The notes below the pieces were generated by a model. That model was not told the origin of the DNA and searched no databases. It was given only the letters and a program-made list of their open reading frames with translations. A DNA stretch of 64,000 nucleotides from DAOPXV01 sp964551445 (GTDB lineage: Bacteria; Muiribacteriota; UBA9980): the NCBI GenBank assembly GCA_964551445.1, contig CAZKCG010000001.1, forward strand, positions 1 through 64,000, given 5' to 3'. The position numbers and the translations under genes were made by a program. Below are positions 44,750-53,787 of the stretch, in pieces (position 1 is the first letter of the stretch; the number at the start of each line of letters is the position of its first letter).

Positions 44750-44933
44750 ATCTTTACATTACTATCTATCTTCACAAAAAGTTGCGGAATATTAGAGAAT
44801 AAAAATAATAAGCCCGGTAGACATATAATAATTATAATCGCATGATATCTATTATACATTCATACCTGCTTTAAAATCAAGAGTAAAAATCTGCCAATTT
44901 TTAGAAACTAAGCAAAATGGTCAATAAATTTGA

Positions 44934-44962
44934 TTGAAATTCAGTGCCTTTAATGATAAAAT
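44934..44962 (+). promoter_or_regulatory. Sigma70 promoter of the multi-PAS kinase
   Basis: TTGAAA at 44934-44939, 17-base spacer, TAAAAT at 44957-44962; predicted start about 30 bases before ATG 45001. Confidence 0.6.
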
Positions 44963-45000
44963 TATGGTTCGGATACTACTTTGAAACATAAAGAAGACAA

Positions 45001-47331
45001 ATGAAAACAGCCGTTAAAATACTTATCGCCGCTCATAGCGATGAAATTATAAACTCTTTTAAAAAAGTTCTGGCGGGTTTAAAGCCGTATAGCTTTGAAA
45101 TTTCCAGCGCGTTATCCTATGATAACGCTTTAGAAAAACTGTCTTCGTCTGATAATTACAAATTTTGCTTTATTTTTCATGACGGTTCAAACATCGACGG
45201 CGAAAAACTTATAAAAGCGACGGCGAAAAATAACGCCAGGCGCCGCTTTGTTTTTATTACGGCGGCAGATGCCGGAGACGGCGGACTTATGTATTTAAAA
45301 GCCGGAGCCTGCGATCATATCAGCGTTAACGATATCTCGCCCGCTCTTATTGAGAGGATCATAAGATATAATCTTCCGCAGGCCTGGTGTTCCGAACGGT
45401 CCGGCGATCAAAAATGCTGTTCTTTGATCAAGGACGCCCCTTTCGGTACTATTTACCACGACAGGCAAGGCAAAATAATTTTTGTCAACGATGAGTCGCT
45501 TAAAATGTTCGGACATGATTCTGAAAGCGAAGCTTTAAAGATAAATGTTTTAACTTATGAACACCTTTTAGAAAGCGGAATATCGGCCGATCTGGAAAAA
45601 TGTATGGAGACCGGCGCCGAAGGCGTTTTTGAGCGGCCTTACGTTTCGCCGCGGCGAGATATTTATTTAAAATATAAGGTCAAACCGGTATATGACGAGG
45701 ACGGAAAAGTTACGGGCGCTATAACCGTGGTTGAAAATATAACCGACCGGAAAAAGGTCGAAGCCGCTCTTATCGAAAGCGAGGCCAGGTTTAAAAATAT
45801 AACGCACAATTCCCCCATAGGAATAAACATTTTAAATGAAACCGGCATTATAGAATATTCAAACCCCGCCTTTTGCGATCTTTATGGTTATTCGGCCGAT
45901 GAAATTATCGGAAAAAGCTTTGACATGTTCCTTTTTGAAAAAGACCGCAGCGTGGTGCATATGGAATTTAATAAATATATTTCAGGAAGGGAGCACGGCA
46001 TACCGGATGAAATTGAAACTAAAGCCCGAAACGGCAAAACTATCGTCGTTATGCCCAACCGCATTCGAATAAAAGAGAATTCGGGAAAAACTAAGAGTAT
46101 AGTTTTTATCGTCGATATCACCGACCGAAAAAAAATGGAACAGAAACTGACCTCGCTGAATGAATTCTATCTTTCTATCTTTGAAAAGTTTCCGGCCATG
46201 ATATGGCGGTCCGGCGAGGACGCTAAATGTAATTACGTGAATAAACCGTGGCTTGAATATACGGGCATGACGATGGGCCAATGCATCGGCGACGGCTGGC
46301 TTGAAAGCGTTCATCCAAACGACCGCGGCGCTTTTTCTTCGAATTATATAAACTGCTTCAATGAAAGAAAACCTTTCGAAGTTCAGTACCGTCTCAGAAG
46401 GCATAGCGGGGAATATCACTGGGTGGCGAACGTCGGAAATCCGTTCATAGATATAAACGGTTTTTTTTCAGGTTTTATAGGCGCGTGTTTCGATATAACC
46501 GAACAGAAAAAATACGAAGAACAGATAAAGCATCTCAACGAGAATCTAGAGCGGAAAGTGCGCGAACGGACAAAACAGCTCGAGGCGGTTAATATTGAAC
46601 TGAACGCGACAAAGGAAAAACTCGACGAGGCGTTCCAGAAAGAAAAGGAGCTTAATCAGCTTAAAACCCAATTTATTTCGACCGTTTCACATGACTTCAG
46701 AACGCCTTTAAGCGTCATTCTTTCTTCGACCGAGCTTCTTGAATTTTACAGCGACAGGCTCAACGAAGAAAAAAAGAAAGAGCATCTGCACAGGATACAG
46801 GATACCGTGGCGCGCATGACCAATCTTTTAGACGACGTTCTTTTTATAAACAGGGTCGATTCGGACCGGATCAAGCTTAATTTCGTGTCGATAAATATAG
46901 TAGGGCTGTGCTCTGAAATATGCGATGAAATGCGTATGGTGGCCGGTAAAAAGGCGAGCGTTCATTTTTCGGCGAATATGATGGAATATAGAGTTTTAGC
47001 CGATGAAAAAATATTAAGGCATATACTTTTAAATCTTATATCCAACGCCGTGAAATACTCGCCGGAAGGCGGCGAGGTGGCGGTCGCGATCGATATATCT
47101 TCCGATAACGGCCTTGTATCATATACCATTTCTGATCACGGCATAGGCATACCCGAGGAAGAACATAAAAAATTGTTCGAGCCTTTCCACCGCGCATCGA
47201 ACGTCGGAAATATCCAGGGAACGGGACTCGGGCTTTCGATAGTGAAAAGATGCGTCGATCTTTGCGGCGGGACCATAGAATTGAAAAGCAGGCCGGGCGA
47301 GGGAACCACATTCATAGTCAGAATGCCTTGA
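45001..47331 (+). CDS. Multi-PAS sensor histidine kinase with N-terminal receiver-like domain
   Basis: 776 residues. Residues 5-125 have a receiver-like fold (VKILIAAHSDEIINSFKKVL), but the acidic region reads FIFHDGSNIDGEK with shortened spacing and the usual Lys near the end is missing (DHISVNDIS), so it is probably a degenerate receiver. Three PAS domains follow at about 140-250, 258-375 and 385-510 (APFGTIYHDRQGKIIFVNDE; SPIGINILNETGIIEYSNPA; FPAMIWRSGEDAKCNYVNKP). Then a coiled coil, phospho-acceptor box SHDFRTPLSVILSSTELL near 562, and an ATPase domain with NLISNAVKYSPEGG, DHGIGIPEEE and GTGLGLSIVKRC. Cytoplasmic. Kinase end is very like that of the gene at 36672, suggesting paralogues. 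Confidence 0.87.
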   Translation: MKTAVKILIAAHSDEIINSFKKVLAGLKPYSFEISSALSYDNALEKLSSSDNYKFCFIFHDGSNIDGEKLIKATAKNNARRRFVFITAADAGDGGLMYLKAGACDHISVNDISPALIERIIRYNLPQAWCSERSGDQKCCSLIKDAPFGTIYHDRQGKIIFVNDESLKMFGHDSESEALKINVLTYEHLLESGISADLEKCMETGAEGVFERPYVSPRRDIYLKYKVKPVYDEDGKVTGAITVVENITDRKKVEAALIESEARFKNITHNSPIGINILNETGIIEYSNPAFCDLYGYSADEIIGKSFDMFLFEKDRSVVHMEFNKYISGREHGIPDEIETKARNGKTIVVMPNRIRIKENSGKTKSIVFIVDITDRKKMEQKLTSLNEFYLSIFEKFPAMIWRSGEDAKCNYVNKPWLEYTGMTMGQCIGDGWLESVHPNDRGAFSSNYINCFNERKPFEVQYRLRRHSGEYHWVANVGNPFIDINGFFSGFIGACFDITEQKKYEEQIKHLNENLERKVRERTKQLEAVNIELNATKEKLDEAFQKEKELNQLKTQFISTVSHDFRTPLSVILSSTELLEFYSDRLNEEKKKEHLHRIQDTVARMTNLLDDVLFINRVDSDRIKLNFVSINIVGLCSEICDEMRMVAGKKASVHFSANMMEYRVLADEKILRHILLNLISNAVKYSPEGGEVAVAIDISSDNGLVSYTISDHGIGIPEEEHKKLFEPFHRASNVGNIQGTGLGLSIVKRCVDLCGGTIELKSRPGEGTTFIVRMP

Positions 47332-47366
47332 TATAATTCGTTTTTTGTCAGATATCGTTAAATAAA

Positions 47367-47451
47367 AAAAGTTATGTCATACCGGGAGGCGCGAACGCCA
47401 CGACGCGGTTTTAAGGCGCGAAGTCTTTGGCCCTTCAATGTCATAACTTTT
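47367..47451. terminator. Long stem-loop between convergent kinase and hflX genes
   Basis: AAAAGTTATG (47367-47376) pairs with CATAACTTTT (47442-47451), flanked by A- and T-rich runs. The 65-base interior contains a tight hairpin GGCG-CGAA-CGCC (47388-47399). It may end both genes, or be another dispersed intergenic element. Confidence 0.5.
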
Positions 47452-47539
47452 AATAATATCATTATACAAAATTTTCAAAAAAAATTCAAGCTAATTTTTT
47501 TGCGTTATGCGCCATATCTGTTGTTATATCAGCCCGGCG

Positions 47540-48841
47540 TTACTTTTCTGCTTTTTTTTTCTTCTTGATTATAAAAGGCTCGATGGTGTTGAGATACCTT
47601 TTATACATTCTTATCTTGAAATATACCTCGTCTTCGGAGACCTTCTCCTTGAGTATCCTCGAATAGCCTTTTAAAAAGCTTATTAATTTACCGTTTTCAA
47701 CCGGTACGCTGAGTTCGTATTCATCGACAAAGGACGCGAATTTTTTTTCTATTTCGTCGTACAGGGCGCTGAAATTCTTTTGCTCCCTCGCGGATATCTT
47801 TACGCATGAAATATCCGTGAAGTTCGAAAGATCGGCGTTATCGGCCTTATCTATCTTGTTGAGCACGATTATTGTGTTTTTATCGTCGGCGTCTATTTCC
47901 TTAAGGACTATGTTCACGGCTTCGATCTGCGACATATATTCAGGATTCGAAGCGTCCACGACGTGAAGCAGAAGTTCCGCGTGAATGACCTCTTCGAGAG
48001 TGGCTCTGAAGGACATTACGAGCTTGTGCGGAAGTTTGTTGATGAATCCGACGGTATCGGTCAAAAGTATCTCCATGGCGCTTGCGGGTAACTTTATTTT
48101 TTTAGTGGTGGTGTCCAGCGTTGAAAAAAGCTGGTCTTTGGCGAGTATGTGCGATTTAGCAAGCGCGTTTAAAAGCGTCGATTTTCCGGCGTTCGTATAG
48201 CCGACGAGCGAGACCTGAGGGTAAGGGAATTCGCTGCGCTGCTTCCTGTGAAGCGAGCGGTGTTTTTTAATTTCCTCGATCTCGTCCTTTATCTTTGAGA
48301 TCCTCGTCCTGATCTTGCGCCTGTCCACTTCGAGCTTCGTTTCGCCGGGGCCGCGCGTTCCTATTCCTCCGCCTAAGCGGCTCAATATTTTTCCGAGACC
48401 TATGAGCCGCGGAAGCATATATTCGAGCTGGGCGAGTTCTACCTCGAGCATGCCTTCCTGGGTGCGTGCGCGCATGGCGAAAATGTGAAGGATGAGCTGA
48501 GTGCGGTCAAGGACGGTATTATCGAAAAGTTCCTCGAGATTCTTGAATTGAATGCCGGTCAGCTCTTCGTCGAAGATTATAAGGTCAGGCTCTTCTTCGA
48601 GGCTTTTTATGTATTCTTTTATTTCGTCTATTTTTCCGGACCCGATGAAGGTTTTCGGATTTATCTTCTGAAGGTTGACGATGAATCTTCCGCAAACTTT
48701 CGCTCCGGCGGTCTTGGCCAGAAGCTCGAGTTCGTCGACGGATGTTTCGGCCTCATAAACGCTGTGATATTTAAGGGTCCGCTCTATCCTCGTCGAATTT
48801 ATAGATACTCCGATAACAATTGCTTTTTCGTTGTTATTAAT
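47540..48841 (-). CDS. hflX: GTPase HflX, apparently starting at an AUU codon
   Basis: Ribosome-associated GTPase that splits stalled or hibernating ribosomes. The first ATG in frame (48475) would remove the N-terminal domain, yet upstream translation continues as clear HflX: KTAGAKVCGRFIVNLQKINP, TFIGSGKIDEIKEYI, PDLIIFDEELTGIQFKNLEE and LDRTQLILHIFA. No ATG, GTG or TTG occurs in that stretch. An ATT at 48841-48839 stands 7 bases after AAGGAAGG, so a 433-residue protein with AUU initiation is proposed, matching family length. GTPase motifs: GYTNAGKSTLLNAL, DTTTKKI, DTVGFI, NKID. GGIGTRGPGETKLE is the HflX signature. It follows tnaA by 32 bases. A sequencing error at the start is the alternative. 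Confidence 0.85.
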   Translation of the reverse strand: MNNNEKAIVIGVSINSTRIERTLKYHSVYEAETSVDELELLAKTAGAKVCGRFIVNLQKINPKTFIGSGKIDEIKEYIKSLEEEPDLIIFDEELTGIQFKNLEELFDNTVLDRTQLILHIFAMRARTQEGMLEVELAQLEYMLPRLIGLGKILSRLGGGIGTRGPGETKLEVDRRKIRTRISKIKDEIEEIKKHRSLHRKQRSEFPYPQVSLVGYTNAGKSTLLNALAKSHILAKDQLFSTLDTTTKKIKLPASAMEILLTDTVGFINKLPHKLVMSFRATLEEVIHAELLLHVVDASNPEYMSQIEAVNIVLKEIDADDKNTIIVLNKIDKADNADLSNFTDISCVKISAREQKNFSALYDEIEKKFASFVDEYELSVPVENGKLISFLKGYSRILKEKVSEDEVYFKIRMYKRYLNTIEPFIIKKKKKAEK

Positions 48842-48873
48842 ATTAGATCCTTCCTTTTTATTGAACCGGGGAA

Positions 48874-50262
48874 TTATTTCACCTGTTCGAATCTTGCCGT
48901 AAAATGGCGGAGAACCTTGGCTTCAAATGTGAAACGAAGGCCTTTTATATGATCTTTCATTTTTTTAACTTTTTCGAAAGCGTCGACGACCACGTTCATA
49001 TGCGAAAGAGTGTAAGTTCTTCTGGGTATCGCGAGCCTTACGAGTTCGAGCTCCGGGTATCTGTTCTGGCCGGTCATCGGGTCGCGGTCGGCGAGGACCG
49101 TTCCGATCTCGACGCTTCTTACGCCGCCTTCGGTATATAAATGGACCACGAGCGCCTGGGCGGGAAACTCTTCCTGCGGTATGTTAGGCAGGAATTCCTT
49201 CGCGTTGACATAAACCGCGTGGCCTCCAACCGGCCAGATTATAGGGATACCTATGTCGCGTAACTTTCTTCCGAGGTATTCGACCTGATATGTGCGGCTT
49301 TTAAGATATTCATAATCTATTCCGTCGTATAAGCCCTGAGCTATTGCGCCCAGATCGCGCCCGGATAAGCCGCCGTAGGTAACGAATCCTTCGTATATAA
49401 CGCAGAACTGAGAACATTTTTCATAAGTGTCGGGGCTGTTGAGCGCTATGAAACCGCCTATATTGACGATGGCGTCCTTTTTACACGACATCGTGGTCCC
49501 GTCCGCGTATGAGAACATCTGGCGGGCTATCTCTATTATAGGAACATGTTTGTAGGCGGCTTCGCGCGTTCTTATGAAATAAGAGTTCTCGGCGAACCTG
49601 GCCGCGTCGAAGAAGAGAGGTATATTATATTTTTTTAATATTTCTTTCGTTTTTTTGATGTTTTCCATCGAAACGGGCTGGCCGCCGCCGCTGTTGCAGG
49701 TGACGGTTATCATGACCATTGGTATTCTTTCGGGGCCGTATTCGTTTATAAGTTTTTCAAGTTTTTCGGTGTCCATATTGCCTTTAAAGGGATAATCGGA
49801 ATTGATATCGAAAGCTTCCGGCGTGACGCAGTTCACCGCGTGCGCGCCGCGGAATTCGATATGGCCCTTCGTCGTGTCGAAATGCATGTTTCCGATGACC
49901 ACGTCGTCTTTTTTTAAAAGCGCCGAGAAAAGAACGTTTTCGGCGCCGCGGCCCTGATGGGTCGGAAGCACGTATTTAAAGCCCATTATGTCTTTTATGG
50001 CTTCCTGTAATTTCACGAACGATTTCGAGCCGGCGTAAGCCTCGTCGCCTTTAAGCATTTCGGCCCACTGGTCGTCGGACATGGCGCCCGTTCCGGAGTC
50101 GGTGAGAAGGTCGATATAAACGTCTTTCGATTTGAGGTTAAAAACATTGTAACCCGCTTCTTTAATGTTTTTTTCGCGTTCGACCTTGGTTATCTTTCTT
50201 ATTTTTTCAACCATTTTAATTTTATATGGTTCGGCGTAAACTTCGTGATCGAATCCTGACAT
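48874..50262 (-). CDS. tnaA: Tryptophanase (tryptophan indole-lyase)
   Basis: 462 residues, a usual length. PLP enzyme of the beta-eliminating lyase family splitting tryptophan into indole, pyruvate and ammonia. Seen: IDLLTDSGTGAMSDDQWAEM, PTHQGRGAENVLF, PLP-Lys region ADGTTMSCKKDAIVNIGGF, and EVGxVL-type end VEIGTVLADRDPMTG with VLRHFTARFEQVK. Tyrosine phenol-lyase is the close alternative; the FDTTKGH stretch (Asp as in tryptophanase, not Thr) and the VEIG motif favour tryptophanase. No tnaC leader or TnaB permease is visible. It lies upstream of hflX on the same strand and is divergent from the ferredoxin/hcp group. Confidence 0.85.
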   Translation of the reverse strand: MSGFDHEVYAEPYKIKMVEKIRKITKVEREKNIKEAGYNVFNLKSKDVYIDLLTDSGTGAMSDDQWAEMLKGDEAYAGSKSFVKLQEAIKDIMGFKYVLPTHQGRGAENVLFSALLKKDDVVIGNMHFDTTKGHIEFRGAHAVNCVTPEAFDINSDYPFKGNMDTEKLEKLINEYGPERIPMVMITVTCNSGGGQPVSMENIKKTKEILKKYNIPLFFDAARFAENSYFIRTREAAYKHVPIIEIARQMFSYADGTTMSCKKDAIVNIGGFIALNSPDTYEKCSQFCVIYEGFVTYGGLSGRDLGAIAQGLYDGIDYEYLKSRTYQVEYLGRKLRDIGIPIIWPVGGHAVYVNAKEFLPNIPQEEFPAQALVVHLYTEGGVRSVEIGTVLADRDPMTGQNRYPELELVRLAIPRRTYTLSHMNVVVDAFEKVKKMKDHIKGLRFTFEAKVLRHFTARFEQVK

Positions 50263-50495
50263 TTGCCCACCCCTGTTATATATTTTTGAATTATTATATT
50301 TACCTTAATATAAGCTTGCTGATCAGGTATCATTTTATCATATAAAAGGTTTAATTTCAAGCATTTCAGAAATGCCGGGAATATAATTTTATTATTCCGG
50401 AGGCTGATACGGTTGTTTTTGCCGCCGGATATTTTTTATTGAAAACCCCGCTTTTTTATTAATAAATCCCGGGAATTTTAAAAAATATCAGGCCT

Positions 50496-50537
50496 TTGAC
50501 ATAGGTCAATTACAAAACCGTAAAAGTGCGTTATAAT
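50496..50537 (+). promoter_or_regulatory. CRP/FNR-family operator and -10 before the ferredoxin gene
   Basis: Palindrome TTGAC-ATAG-GTCAA at 50496-50509, with TATAAT at 50532-50537. The palindrome centre is 29.5 bases before the first base of the -10, which puts it near -41.5, the class II activator position. The TTGACA within it is 30 bases from the -10, so it is not a -35. HcpR and related regulators of hcp/frdX genes bind TTGAC-N4-GTCAA-type sites; the match of site and genes supports an HcpR-like factor, not encoded in this window. Confidence 0.75.
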
Positions 50538-50578
50538 GGGAACATAATGATTTGAAAAAAATATCGGGAGGAGTTAAA

Positions 50579-51388
50579 ATGAAAAGAAAGATGATCGAGA
50601 TCAACGAGGAACTCTGCAACGGATGCGGGAACTGCACCACGGGTTGTTCGGAGGGCGCGCTTCAGATAGTGAACGGAAAAGCGAAGGTCGTTAAAGAGGA
50701 ATTCTGCGACGGCTTCGGGGACTGCATAGGACATTGCCCGACCGGCGCTTTAAAAATAGTGGAAAGAGACGCTCCCGAGTTCGATATTAAAGCGGCTGAG
50801 GAACACCTCAGAAAAACACAGGGCGAGGACGCCGTGAAAAAAATGTATGAAGCGCAAAAGGTTCACGAAGCGAAAGAAGCGGGCCACAAAAACGCGGCCG
50901 GCGGCGGACACGATCATCATCACGGCCATGGCGGATGTCCTTCCGCCAGGTTCATGCAGTTTAATAAGGCGGCTGAAGCTCCGGTTTCCGAAAGTTCGGC
51001 CAGCGGTCCTGAGATGAAGTCCCAGCTCGCGCAGTGGCCGGTTCAGCTCCATCTCGTATCGCCCAACCATCCGGCCTTTAAAAACGCCGAACTTCTCGTT
51101 TCGGCCGATTGCGTGTCTCACGCGTTCGGCGATTTCCACAGAAAGATGCTCGCGGGAAAAGCGCTCGCGATCGCGTGCCCTAAGTTAGACGATACTGACG
51201 GATATGTCGAGAAATTAACGGCGATAATACAGGCCAATAACATGAAAAGCGTGACGTGCGCGATAATGGAAGTTCCCTGCTGCGGCGGGCTTTTAAGAAT
51301 GGTGCAGACCGCGGTTCAAAATTCCGGAACGAACGTTCCCCTTAAGGTCATAGTTATCGGCGTTGACGGAAGCATAAGGGAATCTTAA
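50579..51388 (+). CDS. 4Fe-4S ferredoxin-like partner of hybrid cluster protein
   Basis: 269 residues from ATG 50579 behind GGGAGGAG; a TTG at 50552 is upstream of that site and rejected. N-terminal ferredoxin domain: first cluster CNGCGNCTTGC complete; second CDGFGDCIGHCP lacks its second Cys, as is common in hcp-linked ferredoxins. A His-rich linker (GGGHDHHHGHGG) sits near residue 115. The C-terminal part contains ADCVSHAFGDFH, ACPKLDD and EVPCCGGLL, suggesting a further metal or redox site. It shares an operator type with hcp, so it likely feeds electrons to it. Confidence 0.82.
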   Translation: MKRKMIEINEELCNGCGNCTTGCSEGALQIVNGKAKVVKEEFCDGFGDCIGHCPTGALKIVERDAPEFDIKAAEEHLRKTQGEDAVKKMYEAQKVHEAKEAGHKNAAGGGHDHHHGHGGCPSARFMQFNKAAEAPVSESSASGPEMKSQLAQWPVQLHLVSPNHPAFKNAELLVSADCVSHAFGDFHRKMLAGKALAIACPKLDDTDGYVEKLTAIIQANNMKSVTCAIMEVPCCGGLLRMVQTAVQNSGTNVPLKVIVIGVDGSIRES

Positions 51389-51390
51389 TA

Positions 51391-51430
51391 ATAGTGAAAA
51401 GTTAAGAGTGAAGAGAGAAGAGTTAATGAA
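51391..51430. repeat. Half copy E of the intergenic inverted-repeat family
   Basis: Purine-rich arm (GTGAAAAGTTAAGAGTGAAG, then AGAGAAGAGTTAATG) closely matching the left arm of copy A at 18901, followed by GC-rich GGCTCGCGCC. No complementary arm is present before the cupin gene. The rest of the gap to 51587 shows no gene. Confidence 0.45.
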
Positions 51431-51587
51431 GGCTCGCGCCGCTCGCTCATTTTAAAAGCAGGTTTTGAAGAAGCGGCCTGGTCAGAACTGCCGGGAACAA
51501 TTTGAAATGTAAATACGCCGCTGACGCTATGTCAAAAAAAGATAAAAAAATCATAAAATAACATCAATATTAAGGGGAGGATCTAAT

Positions 51588-51941
51588 ATGCAGAAAGAAC
51601 ATAAATGCGATTGCGGGAATAAGGATTGCGGGGAGGAAGCTTCGTTAATGCTTTCAAATAGCGTCGAATATCAGGCCGACGCGGTGGTAAGCAAGACCCT
51701 TATCAACAAAACGACCGGAACGGTAACACTTTTCGCGTTCGACAAAGGTCAGGCATTGAGCGAACACACCGCGCCTTTCGACGCGATGGTCCAGATACTT
51801 GAAGGCGAATCGAAGATAACCGTCGGCGGTCGTCCGGTATCGTTAAAAACCGGTGAATTTATTATAATGCCGGCCAATGTGCCCCACGCCGTGAGTTCCA
51901 TCACTAAATTTAAAATGATGCTCACCATGATAAAATCTTAA
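51588..51941 (+). CDS. Small cupin-domain protein with Cys-rich N-terminus
   Basis: 117 residues behind AGGGGAGG. N-terminus CDCGNKDCG may bind metal. Single cupin: EHTAPFDAMVQILEGESKIT (motif one) and LKTGEFIIMPANVPHAVSS (motif two), with His/Glu ligand positions kept. Single-domain cupins of this sort often accompany hcp in anaerobes. It lies between the ferredoxin and hcp, outside either palindromic operator, so it may be read through from the ferredoxin promoter. Substrate unknown; a redox or nitrosative stress link is inferred from neighbours. Confidence 0.8.
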   Translation: MQKEHKCDCGNKDCGEEASLMLSNSVEYQADAVVSKTLINKTTGTVTLFAFDKGQALSEHTAPFDAMVQILEGESKITVGGRPVSLKTGEFIIMPANVPHAVSSITKFKMMLTMIKS

Positions 51942-51972
51942 TAATATGAAATTTTCAAAATTTTAGTTATAA

Positions 51973-52014
51973 TTGACTTGCGTCAAATACAAAAGTGAAT
52001 TTTTAACCTATAAT
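51973..52014 (+). promoter_or_regulatory. CRP/FNR-family operator and -10 before hcp
   Basis: Palindrome TTGAC-TTGC-GTCAA at 51973-51986 and TATAAT at 52009-52014. Centre-to--10 distance is 29.5 bases, identical to the ferredoxin promoter. The repeat of both half-sites and spacing at two functionally linked genes is strong internal support. Confidence 0.78.
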
Positions 52015-52091
52015 TAAGGAAAGTTTTAAACGACAGGAAACTTGAAATATAGAACTTAAAATAACCGGAAAAATTATAAGGAGGAAATTAA

Positions 52092-53753
52092 ATGTTTTGT
52101 TACCAGTGTGAACAGACCGCTCAGGGAAAAGGGTGCACCGCTATGGGTGTTTGCGGAAAAGACAATTCGACGGCTTCTTTACAGGACCTTCTCATCCACG
52201 TCGCGAAGGGCATTTCAATGTATGCTCACAAGGCCGGGCTCCTCGGCGCGAAAGATAAAAACCTGGACGTATACGTTACTGAAGCTTTATTTACGACCGT
52301 CACAAACGTCAATTTCGACCCTGAAAGACTTAGATCCATAATTATAAAAGGAAGCGAAGTTTTCGCCAACGCTAAAAAGTTATACGAAGGCGCCTGCGCC
52401 AAACAGAATAAAACTCCCGAAGCTCTCGAATGCCCGGCGGCTTTCAAAGTCGGCGGCACTCTCGATGAAATGATAAAACAGGGCGAACACCTCTCGATAG
52501 AGAACAGAAGAAAATCCCTCGGCGAAGATATAGCCGGCCTTCAGGAACTTCTCACTTACGGTTTGAAAGGCACCGCCGCTTACGCCGAACATGCCCGCGT
52601 TCTTGGAAAAGAAGACGATAGCGTTTACGCGTTCTTCCACGAAGCGCTCAGTTTTTTAATGAACCCGAAACCCACGGTGGACGAGCTTCTTGGATATAAC
52701 CTCAAATGCGGCGAGGTCAACCTTACCGTTATGGGACTTCTTGACGCGGCCAACACCGGAACATATGGAAACCCCGTTCCTACGAGCGTTAGAACGACGC
52801 CCGTTAAAGGAAAAGCGATACTCGTATCCGGCCACGATCTGAAAGATCTCTATGAACTTTTAAAACAGACCGAAGGAAAAGGCATAAACATATACACGCA
52901 CGGCGAAATGCTCCCGACGCACGGTTATCCCGAACTTAAAAAATTCAAGCACCTCGTCGGAAACTACGGCGGCGCGTGGCAGGACCAGAAAAAAGAATTC
53001 GACGAATTCCCTGGCGCTATCCTTATGACGACCAACTGCATACAAAAACCTAAAGACACATACATAAAAAGAATATTCACTTCCGGCCTCGTCGCCTGGC
53101 CCGGCGTGGATCATATCAAAAATTATGATTTCTCGCCCGTTATAAAAGCGGCGCTTGACGCTCCCGGTTTCACTTCCGACGCCGAAAACCATGAGATAAT
53201 GGTCGGATTCGGCCATAACGCGGTTCTCAGCGTTGCCGGAACAGTCATCGAAGCCGTTAAATCAGGCGCTATAAAACACTTCTTCCTCGTCGGCGGATGC
53301 GACGGCGCTAAATCCGGCAGGAACTACTACACCGATTTCGCGAAGCTGGCCCCGAAAGATACGATACTCATGACCCTCGCCTGCGGCAAATACAGGTTCA
53401 ACAAGCTTGATTTCGGAACGATAGGCGGCATACCGAGGCTCCTCGACATCGGCCAGTGCAACGACGCGTTCTCAGCGATCCAGATAGCGGTCGCTCTTTC
53501 GAAAGCTTTCAACTGCGGAGTGAATGACCTCCCTCTTTCAATGATACTTTCATGGTACGAACAGAAAGCGGTCTGTATCCTTCTCACGCTGCTGCATTTA
53601 GGCATCAAAAATATCCGCCTCGGACCGTCGCTCCCGGCTTTCATAACACCGGCCGTTTTAAGCGTGCTCGTCGAAAAATTCAATATCGCTCCCATAACGA
53701 CGGCCGAAGCCGACCTTAAAGCGATACTCGGAGATAAATACAAAGCGGCGTAA
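52092..53753 (+). CDS. hcp: Hybrid cluster protein (hydroxylamine reductase)
   Basis: 553 residues, normal length. The N-terminal cubane cluster motif is C3-x2-C6, then the two downstream Cys in QGKGCTAMGVCGKD, as in the strict-anaerobe class with closely spaced cysteines. Hybrid-cluster ligands appear in VSGHDLKDLYELL, YTHGEMLPTHGYPEL, TTNCIQKP, VGGCDGAKSGRNYYTD and LACGKYRFNKLDFG. Hcp reduces nitric oxide (and hydroxylamine in vitro), protecting against nitrosative stress. Its partner ferredoxin lies upstream with a matching operator. Ribosome-binding site AAGGAGG. Confidence 0.96.
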   Translation: MFCYQCEQTAQGKGCTAMGVCGKDNSTASLQDLLIHVAKGISMYAHKAGLLGAKDKNLDVYVTEALFTTVTNVNFDPERLRSIIIKGSEVFANAKKLYEGACAKQNKTPEALECPAAFKVGGTLDEMIKQGEHLSIENRRKSLGEDIAGLQELLTYGLKGTAAYAEHARVLGKEDDSVYAFFHEALSFLMNPKPTVDELLGYNLKCGEVNLTVMGLLDAANTGTYGNPVPTSVRTTPVKGKAILVSGHDLKDLYELLKQTEGKGINIYTHGEMLPTHGYPELKKFKHLVGNYGGAWQDQKKEFDEFPGAILMTTNCIQKPKDTYIKRIFTSGLVAWPGVDHIKNYDFSPVIKAALDAPGFTSDAENHEIMVGFGHNAVLSVAGTVIEAVKSGAIKHFFLVGGCDGAKSGRNYYTDFAKLAPKDTILMTLACGKYRFNKLDFGTIGGIPRLLDIGQCNDAFSAIQIAVALSKAFNCGVNDLPLSMILSWYEQKAVCILLTLLHLGIKNIRLGPSLPAFITPAVLSVLVEKFNIAPITTAEADLKAILGDKYKAA

Positions 53754-53787
53754 TGTAAAAGCGCGATAATTTAATAAGATCAAAAAA

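Noticed and set aside
48485..48952. 155-residue plus-strand frame over the hflX/tnaA junction
   Set aside because: It runs antisense to the conserved N-terminal part of HflX and the end of tryptophanase.
51515..51536. Possible third CRP/FNR-type site CTGAC-GCTAT-GTCAA before the cupin gene
   Set aside because: Spacer is five bases rather than four, one half-site is imperfect, and no -10 lies at the matching distance.
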